Below are positions 34,443 to 46,200 of a stretch of 64,000 nucleotides of DNA, piece after piece. Below the pieces are notes generated by a model. That model was not told the DNA's origin. It was given only the letters and a program-made list of their open reading frames with translations, and searched no databases. The DNA comes from Corylus avellana. Lineage: Eukaryota; Streptophyta; Magnoliopsida; Fagales; Betulaceae. The translations under genes and the position numbers were made by a program. The stretch's first letter is position 1. The number at the start of each line of letters is the position of its first letter. The stretch is from contig NC_081542.1 of assembly GCF_901000735.1 (NCBI RefSeq), positions 27,605,093-27,669,092 of the forward strand, in the 5' to 3' direction.

Positions 34443-35325
34443 AGACTCCAAAATACACCTAGAGGGGCACATATAAAGCAGTAAAAGTAGAGAGGCACAT
34501 ATATTTTGGTGATGAAAAAGAAACCTTTTAAAATACTCTCTAAAAGTAAAACCTTTCCGTGGCAGCCAAACCTAAGAAATCACTAAAAGGAAATCCAGAT
34601 TACAAACATAAGGACACTTACAACCCTTTGCAATTCCTAGGCTTTGTAAGATCAACAAGCTTCCCGCTTGTCTTCCTAGCTCGAAAATCTTCTTGAATTG
34701 ATTCTCTTTTATCGGATCCTCCAATAGACTTCTTATCAAACACATCGACACTCTAAGAGAAAATTTATTTGAAGCTCTAAATACTGATAATCCTCTCTTA
34801 GCACAATATGGAATTTTGCTTCTCAATTGCTTAAAAAAAAAAAGGTGCTCTATAGAATTCTATATATAGGCATCTGGGAATTAGGTTTCCTTGTTGAAAA
34901 ACCTTATAATGCAAAATCCGCAGTAGCGTCCGGACGACAGAAGGTCTCGTTCGAACGAAACTAGGGTTTTATAGAAATCCAAGCTAAAGTTAGAAAACCC
35001 TAATGCGGCAACAGACAGCTTTCATTTGGACAGACTTGATACCCGTTCGGACACGGCTAGGTTAAACTCTTCTCTGACGGAACTCTCTAGATTCACTAAG
35101 TGCAACTATTGTTCGGACGGCCCTGCAAACGCCCAGCGAATGAAGCTCTTGGGTTTTACTATAGAACACATCACGTTTGGACGGTTTAGCGAATGTGCAA
35201 CGAACGGAGCTCTCGTATTTCACTATGTGATGCAGTTGTTTGGATGCCAGCGAACGCTGTTGCAAACAGAGCTTCAAACGAAAATAGATTACACTTTTGA
35301 ACACCAAATTAGCTAACCTAAAACC
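34443..35325. mobile_element. insertion within Gypsy gag, possibly an LTR
   Basis: This stretch separates the two halves of the Gypsy zinc-knuckle region and has no gag similarity. It is rich in TTCGGACG/CGAACG words between 34920 and 35260 and contains TATATATAGG at 34859. That looks like LTR promoter sequence, but its ends and target duplication were not found. Confidence 0.4.
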
Positions 35326-35736
35326 TAACAATTATAAAAGGGATTGTCCGATGAATGCCACATGAAGACATGGACCTCAGAGGAATGTATTTCAACAGAG
35401 ACGGCCAGCCCAATCAAGGGTTTCTATGTTAACCCCAATAGAAGTTCATGATGAGGAGGAAGAAGACAACGATGTTGTGACAAGTACCATTTCTTTATTC
35501 GGTAACCCTAATGCAACTTGTATAGAAACTCTTTGTATCTTAAAATATGAAATGTTAACACGCGATCTTTAGAATAAAAACTAGTAGTAGAAACCCAAGG
35601 GGGAGAGAAAGTCACATGTAATAAAGGAGTAATAAGTTACCTAGTCATCATAGAAGGCAAAGTCTTGCTAGATAAATTAATGGTGTTCAAAGCCCTTAAA
35701 TTCGATATAATTCTAAGAATGGATTGGTTATGAAAA

Positions 35737-36738
35737 GGGGAAACTTCACTTACCCCCATGAACTTGTGCGCCTTTTATAAATACCTCTCCAAATGTTCAA
35801 AGTCCCTTACTTTGGTATATCCAACTTTAATTTCCTTCCACTTACCCCATTTCGTTAGGATTTTCTATGAAATCCTAACGAAGGTCCTCTCACATACCGC
35901 GCATGTGATTTATTTTTGCTGATATACAAGTTATACCCCTGCACATTTAGATAGAACACGTGTCTTTCTTCTTTACCTCCTTCTTACAATGAAAACCTTC
36001 TTGCAATTAAAACCAGAAATTGTTGCTCCCAGGTTTTTCTTCACCTCCTCCTCCTCCTTCTTCTTCTTCATCATCATCATACCCATTTCATCCATTTCAT
36101 CTTTAAACCTCCAAAGCCTCCTTACAAAAGCCAGACTGAAATGGAACAACCCGTTATACGAATATGCATTGAGAACAATTCCAGCTTTTCATATCTTTTT
36201 TAGCGCAATTGGTGCTTACCGAATCCCACCTCTTATGTAAAGGCCTTTAAAAATAGTTAAATAGGTCTTCAAGTTCCTATTAATGATTTTTTTTTGCATC
36301 AAATCGAATACAACAGCCATATCCCCCACCCTCCCGTTACCCTTCAAGACTTCAAGCATGAAATTACACGCTTCAGTGGTATGCACAACATTGGGCAACT
36401 AGGCAACAGAGTTAAAGTGAGAAAAATCACAACTTGGGTCCAAAATCAACTTCAGAACCCTAATAACTTCCTCCGAAGACACTGCATTATTGGGGGAAAC
36501 ACCACAACATCTGGTGGTCTGTCCGAATGGGTTCAAGGGTAAAACGGGGTTTTTGTTAAATTTTTCTCACATATGCGGCATGTGCAAATGGGTCCGTTAG
36601 GATTTGACATAAAATCCTAATGAAAGGGGGTAAGTGGAAGGAAATTAAAGTTAGATACACCAAAGTGAGAGACTTTGAACATTGGAGGGGTGTTTTCAAA
36701 ATGCGCGTAAATTCATGGGAGATAAGTGAAGTTTCCCA
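35737..36738. mobile_element. Mutator-like element carrying a gene fragment (Pack-MULE type)
   Basis: Terminal inverted repeats of roughly 175 bases begin GGGGAAACTTCACTTA on the left and end AAGTGAAGTTTCCCA on the right. They remain alignable through TTTCCTTCCACTTACCCC and ATCCTAACG. The element is flanked by identical 9-bp repeats, TTATGAAAA (35728-35736 and 36739-36747), the classical Mutator target duplication size. It has no transposase. Its interior holds a fragment of a PPR gene on the minus strand. It interrupts the Gypsy polyprotein in the protease-RT linker. Confidence 0.9.
36130..36502 (-). pseudogene. captured PGR3-like PPR gene fragment
   Basis: Read on the minus strand the fragment gives VSSEEVIRVLK, then [39 protein letters not shown] and, after a stop, APIALKK and VLNAYSYNGL. 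From memory of the family this corresponds to the first PPR repeats of PGR3 (Arabidopsis At4g31850), a chloroplast PPR protein needed for cyclic electron flow transcripts. At least three in-frame stops (near 36407, 36200 and 36175) make it a pseudogene. Only about 120 of roughly 1100 residues are present, and it lies wholly within the Mutator-like element. Confidence 0.8.
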
Positions 36739-37148
36739 TTATGAAAATACTATGTGAGTATTAATTGAAAGAAAAAGGAAGTAATTTTTCATCTACTAGG
36801 AGATGAAGAATTCAGGTTCAAATGTTCTTGTGTCCAAGCCACCCTAACCCTTTTGTCCACAGTTCAAGCTAGAAGAAGTATTCAACAAAGCACATGTGCA
36901 TTTCTAGCTTCCATGACCACTAAAACCGAAAGTAGAATGAAAATTGGAAGACATTCCAATAGCGTACGAATATCCCGACGTCTTTGTCGAATCATCATCA
37001 GGGATGCCACTAAATTGTGAATCAAGTTTACTATTGATTTAGTACTAGGGACACAATAGATCCACAAAGCACCATATCGAATGCCACCAGTAGAGTTGAA
37101 GGAGCTAAAAGAACAACTTCAAGAGTTGTTGAACAGGATACTCATATG

Positions 37149-37915
37149 TAGGGCTGGCAATTTTGACACAACCCGCGAATCCGACACAAACATGACACAA
37201 AGTTAACAGGCATTAGGTTTGAGCTTATCGGGTTCGGGTCTTAATCGGGTCTACCGATTAAGACACGATTAAACCATACACGTTTAATAAATGGGTCTGG
37301 TGGGTTAGCTGGGTCTGGTGGGTCAGTCGGGTCTAGGGTGACCCGCTAGACCCATTTAAATTTTTTTTTTTTTTAAAAAAAAAAAAATCCTATGTCTAAA
37401 TTCTAACTAAGTTAACCCTAACACTTACTGACTCTCTCATGGCTTCACTTTACTCTTCACTTCACGGCTTCACTTCACTGGCCTATTCCTTGTTTTTTTG
37501 TTACTTTTTCTATGTGGATCTATATATTAAAACATTCTCTTTTAAAACTTTTTATTCTTCTTGGACGGTTAGGATAAATTTGACTAGTCCTTTGGTCCAA
37601 GAGATCCCTTTATTAAATTATTTTTTCCAATTTTGATTTAGGGTTTTTTTTTAACGGGTCGGGTCGGGTTGTGTTACCTATTTAGTAACCCGACATGATC
37701 CGCTTAACCCATTTAGCATAACCCGGTATGACCCGGTTATGCTAAATGGGTTAAGCGGATCATGTCGGGTTACTCAGATATTTTTCGTGTTATAATCGTG
37801 TCAAACTCGCTGACCCGTTTAGCTAAACGGGTCGTGTTCATATCTCGGGTAATCGGGTTGCGAGTCTTAACGGGTCCTAATCGTGTCTACCCGGTTACCT
37901 ATTTTGCCAGCCCTA
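37149..37915. mobile_element. non-autonomous hAT-type element
   Basis: The inverted ends are TAGGGCTGGCAA and TTGCCAGCCCTA (perfect over 12 bases). Flanks are CTCATATG (37141-37148) and CTCATACG (37916-37923), 7 of 8 identical, the 8-bp duplication expected of hAT. The interior carries many GGGTC/GACCC words and a perfect hairpin at 37685-37773. No transposase is present. It interrupts the Gypsy RT region. Confidence 0.88.
37685..37773. repeat. perfect 39-bp hairpin inside the hAT element
   Basis: 37685-37723 is the exact reverse complement of 37735-37773, with an 11-base loop. The dimensions (39-bp perfect stem, short loop) would give a stable hairpin RNA if transcribed. Confidence 0.9.
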
Positions 37916-38387
37916 CTCATACGCCCAAGTGTATTACCATGTAGAGCACCAATGTTGTTCATGGAAAGAAAGATGGGTATTCTCATAGATCGACCTTCAA
38001 TCAGGGTACCATCAACTTAAGGTACAAGAGGAGGATGTATAGAAGATGGCTATCCAAACGTGGTATGGCCATTATGAATTTCTAGTCATGCCGTTTGGGG
38101 TAACTAATGCTCCATTAGTATTCATGGACCTGATGAATTGTGTATTCCACATGTACCTTGACTGAATCATGGTAGTATTTATTGATGACATATTCCTATA
38201 CTAGACTAACCATCAAGATCATGGTGAGCACTTAAAAACAGTGTTAGGTATATTGAGAGAGAAATATGGATGAAGTTGAAATTTGAAACATGTTTAGGGA
38301 CCAAAATAATACTTTTACAAAGGAAAAAAAAATCAACTCAGACAAGTGAATTTTTAAATTTCAGTAGAAAAAAAAAAATACATTAAA

Positions 38388-39040
38388 AACTATGGTTAAG
38401 TCCACATACCCCCTTCAAAATACCACTCAATTGATAATATGCCTCCAAACTACTAAAATATTGTCAAAGTCCCAACTAAGTCTAGGCAAAAGATAAAAAT
38501 GCCCCTATGTATTTCTCAATAAGACAAAAATACCCATATGAATAAAATAAATAAAAAAAATTTAAATTTGTTTTTTTTAAAAAAAAAAAAACTAAAATTT
38601 TCATTTAAAAAGAACATTTTCAAAAAAAAAAATTATTTTTTAAACGAAAATTTTAAATTTTTTTTAAAAAATGATTTTCTTTAAACGAAATTTTTTATTT
38701 AAAATAAATATTTTTTTTAGAAAACGAAAACTTTTAATTTTTTTTAAAACAGAAATTTTTATTTTAAAAAGTTATAAAAAATCACTTTTTATAACAAAAC
38801 AAAAAAATCGAAATTTTTTAATTTTTTTCATATACAAAGGATTTTTTTTTTTTAATTTTAAATTTGCCACCCTTTGGATTTTTTTATTTTTTTAGTTTTT
38901 GGTTTTTTCTAGAAGTTCTAGTATTTTTTTTTTTGTGTTTATTTTACTAAGGGTAGTTTCATCATTGGGGCAAACATTGACAATTTTTATTAGTTTGAGG
39001 GGGACATTATCAATTAGATGGTATGTAGACTTTCTCAAAA
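38388..39040. mobile_element. fold-back MITE with A/T-rich core
   Basis: The left side GTCCACATACCCCC, CTCAATTGATAAT and CCAAACTA is mirrored on the right (ATTATCAATTAGATGGTATGTAGAC, TAGTTTGAGGGGGAC). The middle is long A and T tracts whose open frames are Phe/Lys low-complexity artefacts. End positions are good to about ten bases. Confidence 0.7.
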
Positions 39041-39730
39041 TAAAAATAATAATAATAAATGAATCTACAAGCCATTACTATTGGATGATGTGGAATATTT
39101 TGGTATGCTTTTGATGTTGACACTACTAATATTTGAAAAGTGTCCATTCATTTAGGGTCTGTTTGGCAAAAGCAATGACCCAAACACTGTTCACCTAGAC
39201 ACTGTACATCAGATTTTTTCCCTCAAAATTTGTCACCCTTTTGACCATATTGCCCCCTTATTGAATTTTTTCCACAAAAAATCCCACATATCAGCCCAGG
39301 CGTCTCCCCTCTGTGCGCGATCCCCCTGAAATCAACAAGATTTTTTTTTTCTCTCGAAATCCCCTTGCCCACAATGAACCGGGCGACGTTTTTATTTTTT
39401 TTCCTTGAAAATCTCCAGAGCACCAACTAAGTTAATCAATGATATTACACGCATTTATGTACAAGTCCTGAAAATCAAAAAACAACTCAAAACTTTGTTC
39501 ACATTTCCAAAATTTTCTCAGCAACCAAACAGAACAGAAAAAAAAGTCTGTATTGTTCTTGTTTACCATACATAATAACTCAGCTCAAGTAAACAAGTTC
39601 TATTAGACCCATTTGAGTAAAAGTCCCAAAAATACGAAACAATAAGAAAAATCCAAACTTTTCTTCTCGTTTCACACACATTTTCTCTGCAACCAAAGAG
39701 AGCATAAACCAAATATAGGCTTAGGTTCAC

Positions 39731-39882
39731 CTACAGGAACTGTAAGGATGAAAACTAAACCTTCTGCGAGAAGCGAAGTGAGTGCAGACTCGAGAAGGCG
39801 GCGTAGATAGAGAAACTTGGCAAAGCGAAAATTTGAAGAAACCGAAAGGGAGTAAGTGGGTATTGGTGAACATAGCAGCCAT
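39731..39882 (-). pseudogene. exon-like fragment encoding a transit-peptide-like N-terminus
   Basis: From ATG at 39882 the minus strand encodes about 50 residues beginning MAAMFTNT, rich in Ser, Arg and Phe with almost no acidic residues, like a plastid or mitochondrial transit peptide. It ends at a good splice donor (TGTAG|GTGAAC). Sequence beyond the donor (39440-39730) is AT-rich and intron-like, and no second exon was found. I do not recognise the parent gene. It looks like a first exon captured by the surrounding element. Confidence 0.45.
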
Positions 39883-40043
39883 GGTTGCTTCTTCAAGTAC
39901 TCTGGCTTGAAGGAGGACCAAATGGGTTCCTTCCCCCTCATGCAGATTCAAAAAGATGGAATTTTGGGCAGTGGGTTTCGTCACTCAGAGTCTCATCAGA
40001 AATGGGTTCTCAGAATTCACAACCAACAACCAAATATAGAAAG

Positions 40044-40045
<2 letters not shown>

Positions 40046-40083
<38 letters not shown>
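40046..40083. repeat. (AT)n microsatellite
   Basis: About 17 uninterrupted AT/TA dinucleotides. Confidence 0.95.
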
Positions 40084-40087
<4 letters not shown>

Positions 40088-40409
40088 AAATAAAATAAAA
40101 AACTTTCAGTTTTTGGGTTTGGCTTTAGAGGTTTATCCGTTCGCTGGTGTTTATCAATATCGTTTTGGGGGTGGGGGGTGAAACGGGCACACAAGGCTTG
40201 CAAGGGTGAGTTTGCTTGATTCGTGAAGGAGAAGACAGGAAGGAAAGAAAGTGAGGGAGGTGAAGGGTAATCGAGAGTGCTGGAAAACAAAAAGAAAGAA
40301 AGTGAAGGCTAATATGGTAATTTTACTGAGAGTTATTTTATTAAATGCACATATATCGAAAATCTACAGTATCTAGGCTGGCCCAACACCTTTACCAAAC
40401 ACCACCTTA

Positions 40410-40744
40410 GTGTATTTGTGAATTTTGAATGGGCCCTTCATAAGTTCATACGTATACGAACATTCGAGTTCAGGAGATTTTTTTATAAAAATTTACTTAT
40501 TAATTAATTATTATTATTATTATTATTTTGATAACCCATAACAAAACAAGGAGACACTAGTGTCTTTTCTTCTACTTTAGAGAGGAAAAAAAAAAGGAAA
40601 ATAAACTTTTGATTTATCTTACTCTGTCATCAAATATCTTTCTTTCTTTTTTTTAACGAATTACCTCTTCATTGATATAACAATCAAATGGGGCAAAATG
40701 CTTCATACAATGTCAAAGATATAATTTAGAATCTTCACAATTCA
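40410..40744. other. intergenic, nothing seen
   Basis: AT-rich sequence with a short (ATT)n run at about 40505-40530. No gene is supported. Confidence 0.5.
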
Positions 40745-41370
40745 AACATTATCTATGACATACACAATAGCCTCTCAAGCTATTATAAGGCAATATCAAT
40801 GAAAAGTCACCATCTCAGTCAGTTTTAGATTTACAGTAAATTTCAGCGAATCACGTCTCTATCTGCTGTCAAGTCTTTGATTCCCTAGGCTTTTTTTTTT
40901 TTAATCTCCACTACTAGTGCTTTATTAATCGCAGTTACCTTCGTTGCCTTTACCATATGGACAATTATTCTTTATGTTTAATAACTCATTTGTCATTGGT
41001 TTATGGTTTACTCCCAAAAAAAGAACCACAAGAAAACAAAAGACTAACCGGAAACTTATTCCGTTATTCTTAAGAATTCGTGAAAACAAAACTTAAGAAA
41101 ATGAATAAAATTTCACCTCATAGATCGCTACTAAAAGCAGATCTAGAGAGAATACATTCTTATTTTAAAACAATGAAAATACAATAACAAAAACCCAACA
41201 CACCCTCACGTGTTCCATGCGCCACCGCCGGCCAGCCACACACCGTTAAAAAGTACCTCGAGAACCATTGACACACGCGCCCTGATCGATTTATGGTGGA
41301 GGCGGGAAAAGGGTGGGGGGAAGGGGGAAAAAGAAAGGGGGTGGAGAGGAGGGAGTCACTACTCTATCGA
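40745..41370. repeat. dispersed repeat, copy 2
   Basis: This is the same-orientation counterpart of 19700-20345, matching from ACAATAGYC...AGCTATTATAAGGCAATAT through the CACGTGTTCCATG and CCTGATCGAT words to a purine-rich end. The ends are not defined by a target duplication. Confidence 0.75.
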
Positions 41371-42152
41371 GTATCTCAAGTTACCTTTTTAAACAGATTT
41401 CCATTTAAATAAAATTTCATTATGTGATGTTATATGACATATAATTTTGCTTGTTTAAGCATCGAATTAATAGATTTATTCCCATCCAGGATCAAGTTGA
41501 TTTATTTTATTTACTTTAAATTTCTCCTCGTAATTTCTAAAACCCATTTTTTTCGTACATGTTTCTTTATTGTTAAAATGCAAGCTTCTCAATAGTCACT
41601 TTCATACATACATACATACATACATATATTTTTATATATGTAATACATTGTCTTTTTGTAACTGAATAGTATTATGTTTGAATTATTTTTCTAATATATG
41701 GCATGTGTACTAGCCTTTTTGAATCAATCTTTTCTTTTAAAACCTGTAGTATGGGTGCTTTGATATAATATATAGTGACTAGTGGATCATTCTCTTCACT
41801 CTTTCATTTGAAACTAATTGGATTCTTACAACTTAACTTGAGTTTTGCTAAAAATCAAAGGTTAACAAAATAAATTTCAAACCTTGTGACCCTATCCAAA
41901 AGATACCTAAAAGAAAGTTAACACCAAAAGTCACTTAATTAAGAAAGTTCATGCTTCCAAAAGTCACAACTACTAAACAACACTCCTTTAAATCAAAATA
42001 CTTTAACAAGAAATCAATTCATATAATAATATTATTGCACGTGTCTCTAAACATTCAATTGCATAGAATGTATAAAGGTTTAGACCTTAACTATTGTTTT
42101 GATTTATACATCAAAGTGAAGAAATTTTGTAACTTGGAAGAAAGTTCATGAC
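41371..42152. other. intergenic, (CATA)n microsatellite
   Basis: AT-rich DNA with a CATA tetranucleotide run at about 41605-41630. No gene is recognised. Confidence 0.5.
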
Positions 42153-42560
42153 TTGGAAATGTATCATCACCACTCCTTTATATTTATAGTGGTGATGATG
42201 GAATTGCTTATGGTTATCCTTGAAGTGCAAAGCAACGATCTTTCCTCTACCTCTTTTTCTCCTTCTGTGTGGCCCATTTGGTATGTTCATTCCTCTAAAC
42301 TTGATCGAGTTGAAGGAACACTACGTACATACTTTAACGATTGGTAAAAACATTGTCATGGTGATTGGACAAATCCATACCGTTATTTTCGTGATTATAT
42401 TGTTTTAGGTACTACATTTTGCCTGGAACTTACCAAAGAAGAAGAAAAAAGTTCTCCTACTTACAAATGCTTCAAGGAATTCCAAAAGAACTATGGTCCT
42501 AGAAGGTTTGTGCGTTTGAATTGTTACTTCACTTGTCTTGAGCATGTCAAGAACCGCTAA
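42153..42560 (+). pseudogene. unidentified cysteine-containing open frame with one stop
   Basis: One frame reads a hydrophobic, signal-like N-terminus (SFIFIVVMMELLMVIL) from ATG at 42159, then a mixed segment to a TAA at 42345-42347. It continues open for about 67 codons in the same frame to 42560. The second part is rich in Lys/Glu and has five cysteines (HC, TFC, YKC, LNC, FTC). It might be a decayed small secreted protein, or a chance open frame. A 67-nt intron from 42344 to 42410 is possible but changes frame. I do not recognise any family. Confidence 0.25.
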
Positions 42561-43262
42561 ACCTGCTAAGATGTCGTTTATATGCAGAATCATACCAAAC
42601 TTATGGTGCGTTTGTTAGCGATTTCTTAAACATTGCCTCTAGTCTCTATCTCACTAGCTATGCTATGTTACATAGTTGATTGCTTACGGTGTAAAATATG
42701 GGAGCCATGCATGTTGCAATTTGTTTTTTTTAGAATGCTTATCAATTTTCTTATACACCATGTGCAGCAACCGAGAATTACGACACATAAAATATTAGAA
42801 AAACATCCTCAAAATGTTTTGAGTAAAGTATCATAATTTTTTTTTTTTTTTCTATTTGTCATAGACAGCATAGAAATATGAGATTGATCGGAATTCGATT
42901 AAGGGTTGAAAACAAACTAAGGAGAATATTGTGCTTGAAAGTTTCGGTCACATGAAATAATAAGAAAATATTCTTGGAATGCTTCAAGTAAAATATAAAA
43001 ATGTTCATCTATGAGTCATTTAGTTGCCCATAAAATCTAAGGTCAATCAAAGTTCATTTAAGGGTCAAAAATGCATGCACCATGAAGATATATGGGTCAA
43101 GCAGCCAATAAAAGTTTGCCACTTCACAGCACGATAAAGAAAAGTTGACGTCAACAGGCTGATGTGGCATGGAGTGGGCAGTAAGAATAGTGGCATCATA
43201 TGGTGATGTCAACATGTGTAGAAAACATGGCTTGATTATGTCATTGATGACATGTCAATTGG
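42561..43262. other. intergenic, nothing recognised
   Basis: AT-rich DNA without coding sequence. GATGTGGCAT and ATGATGTCA-type words near 43160-43260 recall the minisatellite at 11270-11625. Confidence 0.4.
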
Positions 43263-46200
43263 TGTAATGCCCTCGACTTTTCCTTAAAACCATAAAAAGT
43301 CGAGACGCTACTACCATTGTAACCTTATATAAATTAACGCATTACAAACATGATAAATATACTTCTCTTTTAAAGTCACAAATAAAAATATACCATAACA
43401 TCTATTACAAAATAAAAGACATTATTAAACCTTACATATTTAATAAATTATGCCACAAGCGGCATATAAATACAACTGACATGATTGACTTATCACAAGT
43501 CATCTCCCCATAACTAGAGATTTCCAACATTCTTAATAGAAGACTTCTCAACTCTCTAGTGGGTCTATGACAATTCTTAAGCTGCAGTAACAATATATAT
43601 AATTGTAGTATTACCACAATTACATATTCGAATTAATGATTAATTTCATGGTCCTAGTAAGTATGAAAATTACTGCCCTTTTTCTATGAGCTGTCTTTTT
43701 AGAAAATATTTCTACATGTGATTATAGGGCATAATCCCCAACTTCTTGTCCCATCCATTTATCGGCACCTCAAAGTCAAGATTCATTAACCTTAATTCCA
43801 TTAAGAATGCCAAGTTATTCTTAGCCCAAAGTAGGTATTGATTCCAAAGGCCATTCACATTCACATCATCTTGAATATTGGGAATTTTCTTAAGTTCCCA
43901 TGAAGTGTCTTCTATGCCATGATTCTCCCATACCAATCTAACTAGTGAAATAGTCTTCGTCCTTGACTATTGCTCCTTGAGATTCAAGACTTACACTAGC
44001 AACACTTCATGTGTCAAACTGACTTGGGTTTGCAAAGGCTTGAAGTTGTTAATGCATGAAGGATTGTGTATGTATGTTTGTAGTAAAGACATATGGACTT
44101 CAGTCAAGTTAGACGATGGCTCGACTCTGTACGACCCCGGCTTTAACTTCTTGTTGGGATTATGCCCTGAATCCCAATGATTATATATCTGTGTTGACAT
44201 TCAAATATTTGTAATGAATATAGATATTATATTCACTAATTAAAATGAATTGAATATATAACACATAAAATATCTTTTACATGCTTATTACCAAGTTCAT
44301 CATATTTATTATGCATGTGAAATGTTCTAGGATTACATTGAATATGGTTATGGGTGTAAGTAACGTTGTTATCACACAAGTCATAGTCCACAATCCTTGT
44401 ATCCTTAAAGTACAAAGTTCGCAGTCAGTAAATGAAACTGGACATTCCATTTTGAGTAAAACTATTACATATCGAATCTTGGTAATATACCTTGATCAAG
44501 CGAAGTGGTGATTTTAGGATTGATGTGTAGTGTGCTGAGAACATAAGGCACTAGACGAACCAAGGAATTGCATTTTTCATAAAGATACTATATATTAAGG
44601 GAAGACAATAAACTCCTTAGAGACAACAAGTCGAACGTTTGGTCATTACCCAGTAGTCCAAAACTTGGTCAACGAACGTTTGGTGGTCCCCATGTGAACA
44701 TTTGGTGTACTTTTGGACATATGCCTGAACACCTTGTCTGTACTTTCCCGATATACTGCCAGCGAACATTTGATGGTCCCCTAGGGAACATTCGGTGGTT
44801 CCCAGCAAACGTTCACTCATAATTAGCGAATGTTTGGTCAAAACTAGCGAACGTTTGTAGTTGACTTTTTCAACAATTTGACTAACTGCGCAGTTTGTAG
44901 TAAAACAGGCATAACTTTTGCTATGGGTCTCAGAATTGCGCATGTGACCCAATTCCGGAAAACTCTTTCTGAGACGAATGTCATGGTATCTATTTTAATA
45001 TTTTTGAGTTTCTTCTTGGGATTCAAAAATTTAATATTTCCTTCTTAAGATGATGTTTCCAATGCTTTCCTGTCCTTTATGAATTATTCTTTAACCTTCA
45101 CAGAATAATTGATCTTATAATCATTATCCTAATCATTTCCATTTGGTTACCATGTATTTATAAAAAGGGTTGAGGATAAGGATGAGCTGATTCTACAGCA
45201 CTGCATGCATCGAACATTCAGTACCTTTGTTGAACGATCAGTGCAACAATAAAATATTTAAAAAAGTCAAAGGTCTTACATTTTATCAAATGAGAACCAA
45301 CCCTAGTATCCTTAAATCATAATTAGAGTGCACTTAACCCTAATTTATTTTTAGGCTATTACATTGTCGTGAGAGACCTGTAGTACAACACTAGTACCCT
45401 AATGGTGCTGCATATCGTCATCGTTAGTGGCCAAAACAGATTTAAACCTCGGGTAATCCACACCACTAACGATAATGTTATTGTGACCATCAATCAAACA
45501 TAGTTTCATCAGTCACTTATAAAACCATTGGATCCAATCAAACATGTCAAACATAAAAGTAAATCTCTTGACCATAGGGATTGACTTGTATCATGTCAAC
45601 CCATAGCTCTCATCCATACATGAAGCGATATGTCATACGATGCAATTAATAGTGTCTTTTATATGCATGCATTTATAAATCTTTGTTTACATCATATTGC
45701 TCTGGCTTGTGTATTTCATAAAAGAATTAGAGTTCACACAATTCTAAAATATATTAACATGAGTTGCAAATATATACGTTTATCATATAAAATAGTCATG
45801 CTATGAAGTAATATAAAATAGCGTGTATTTGTGTGAGTTTACTCACCGGGGTCGCAAGGCTCCTCCAAAAACTTTTTAAGAGTCTCACTACCCTCAAAAT
45901 ATGAGAAAGAATCATTAATTAGAACTTAATTTAAGTTAATATGTCCTAAGTCTTAATCCGGTCAGGATAGTTATTATGCCAGACAATCAATTGTTCATTT
46001 ATCAGGCCGATCAATTGTTATTGATCATTCGACTAGACCATCAAATCGATTCTCGGCTAGAAACTGTCATCTCATACCAGATTGTTCTAAATCCATTCTA
46101 AACACAATCTGAGTTCCTAACATGCATTTTAACATTATCCTAATCTAGAACACAACATACAGAATCATCCATGCTTGCTAAAAAACCACACAAAACTTCA

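Larger units (their letters stand above)
34110..38283 (+). mobile_element. decayed Gypsy retrotransposon, split by later insertions
   Basis: Landmarks in order begin with gag C-terminal text (KLVDIASLTERG, about 34215) and a zinc knuckle CHKCGRVHFGQC (about 34377). After an interruption (about 34443-35325) comes the end of a second knuckle (KRDCPM) and a protease-linker region (35390-35520). Next is KFDIILRMDWL (35700-35730), where the Mutator-like element inserts. From 36748 the text resumes through IHKAPYRMPPVELKELKEQL (about 37070-37125), where the hAT element inserts. The RT continues with [18 protein letters not shown] and VVFIDDIF (38080-38190). Stops and frameshifts are frequent. Ty3/Gypsy identity is clear. 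Chromovirus affinity is likely from the gag style but is inference. No LTRs were identified. Confidence 0.83.
39153..40409. mobile_element. candidate hAT-like element carrying a captured exon
   Basis: The left end TAGGGTCTGTTTGGCAAAAG and right end TTTACCAAACACCACCTTA are imperfect inverted repeats of the common plant hAT type. The ACTGTACATCAGATTTT / AAAATCTACAGTATCTAG pair lies further in. No clear target duplication was found. The interior holds an exon-like segment on the minus strand (39731-39882) and an AT microsatellite. Confidence 0.55.

Noticed and set aside
38671..38895. Phe/Lys-rich open frame
   Set aside because: It lies in A/T homopolymer tracts at the core of a MITE.
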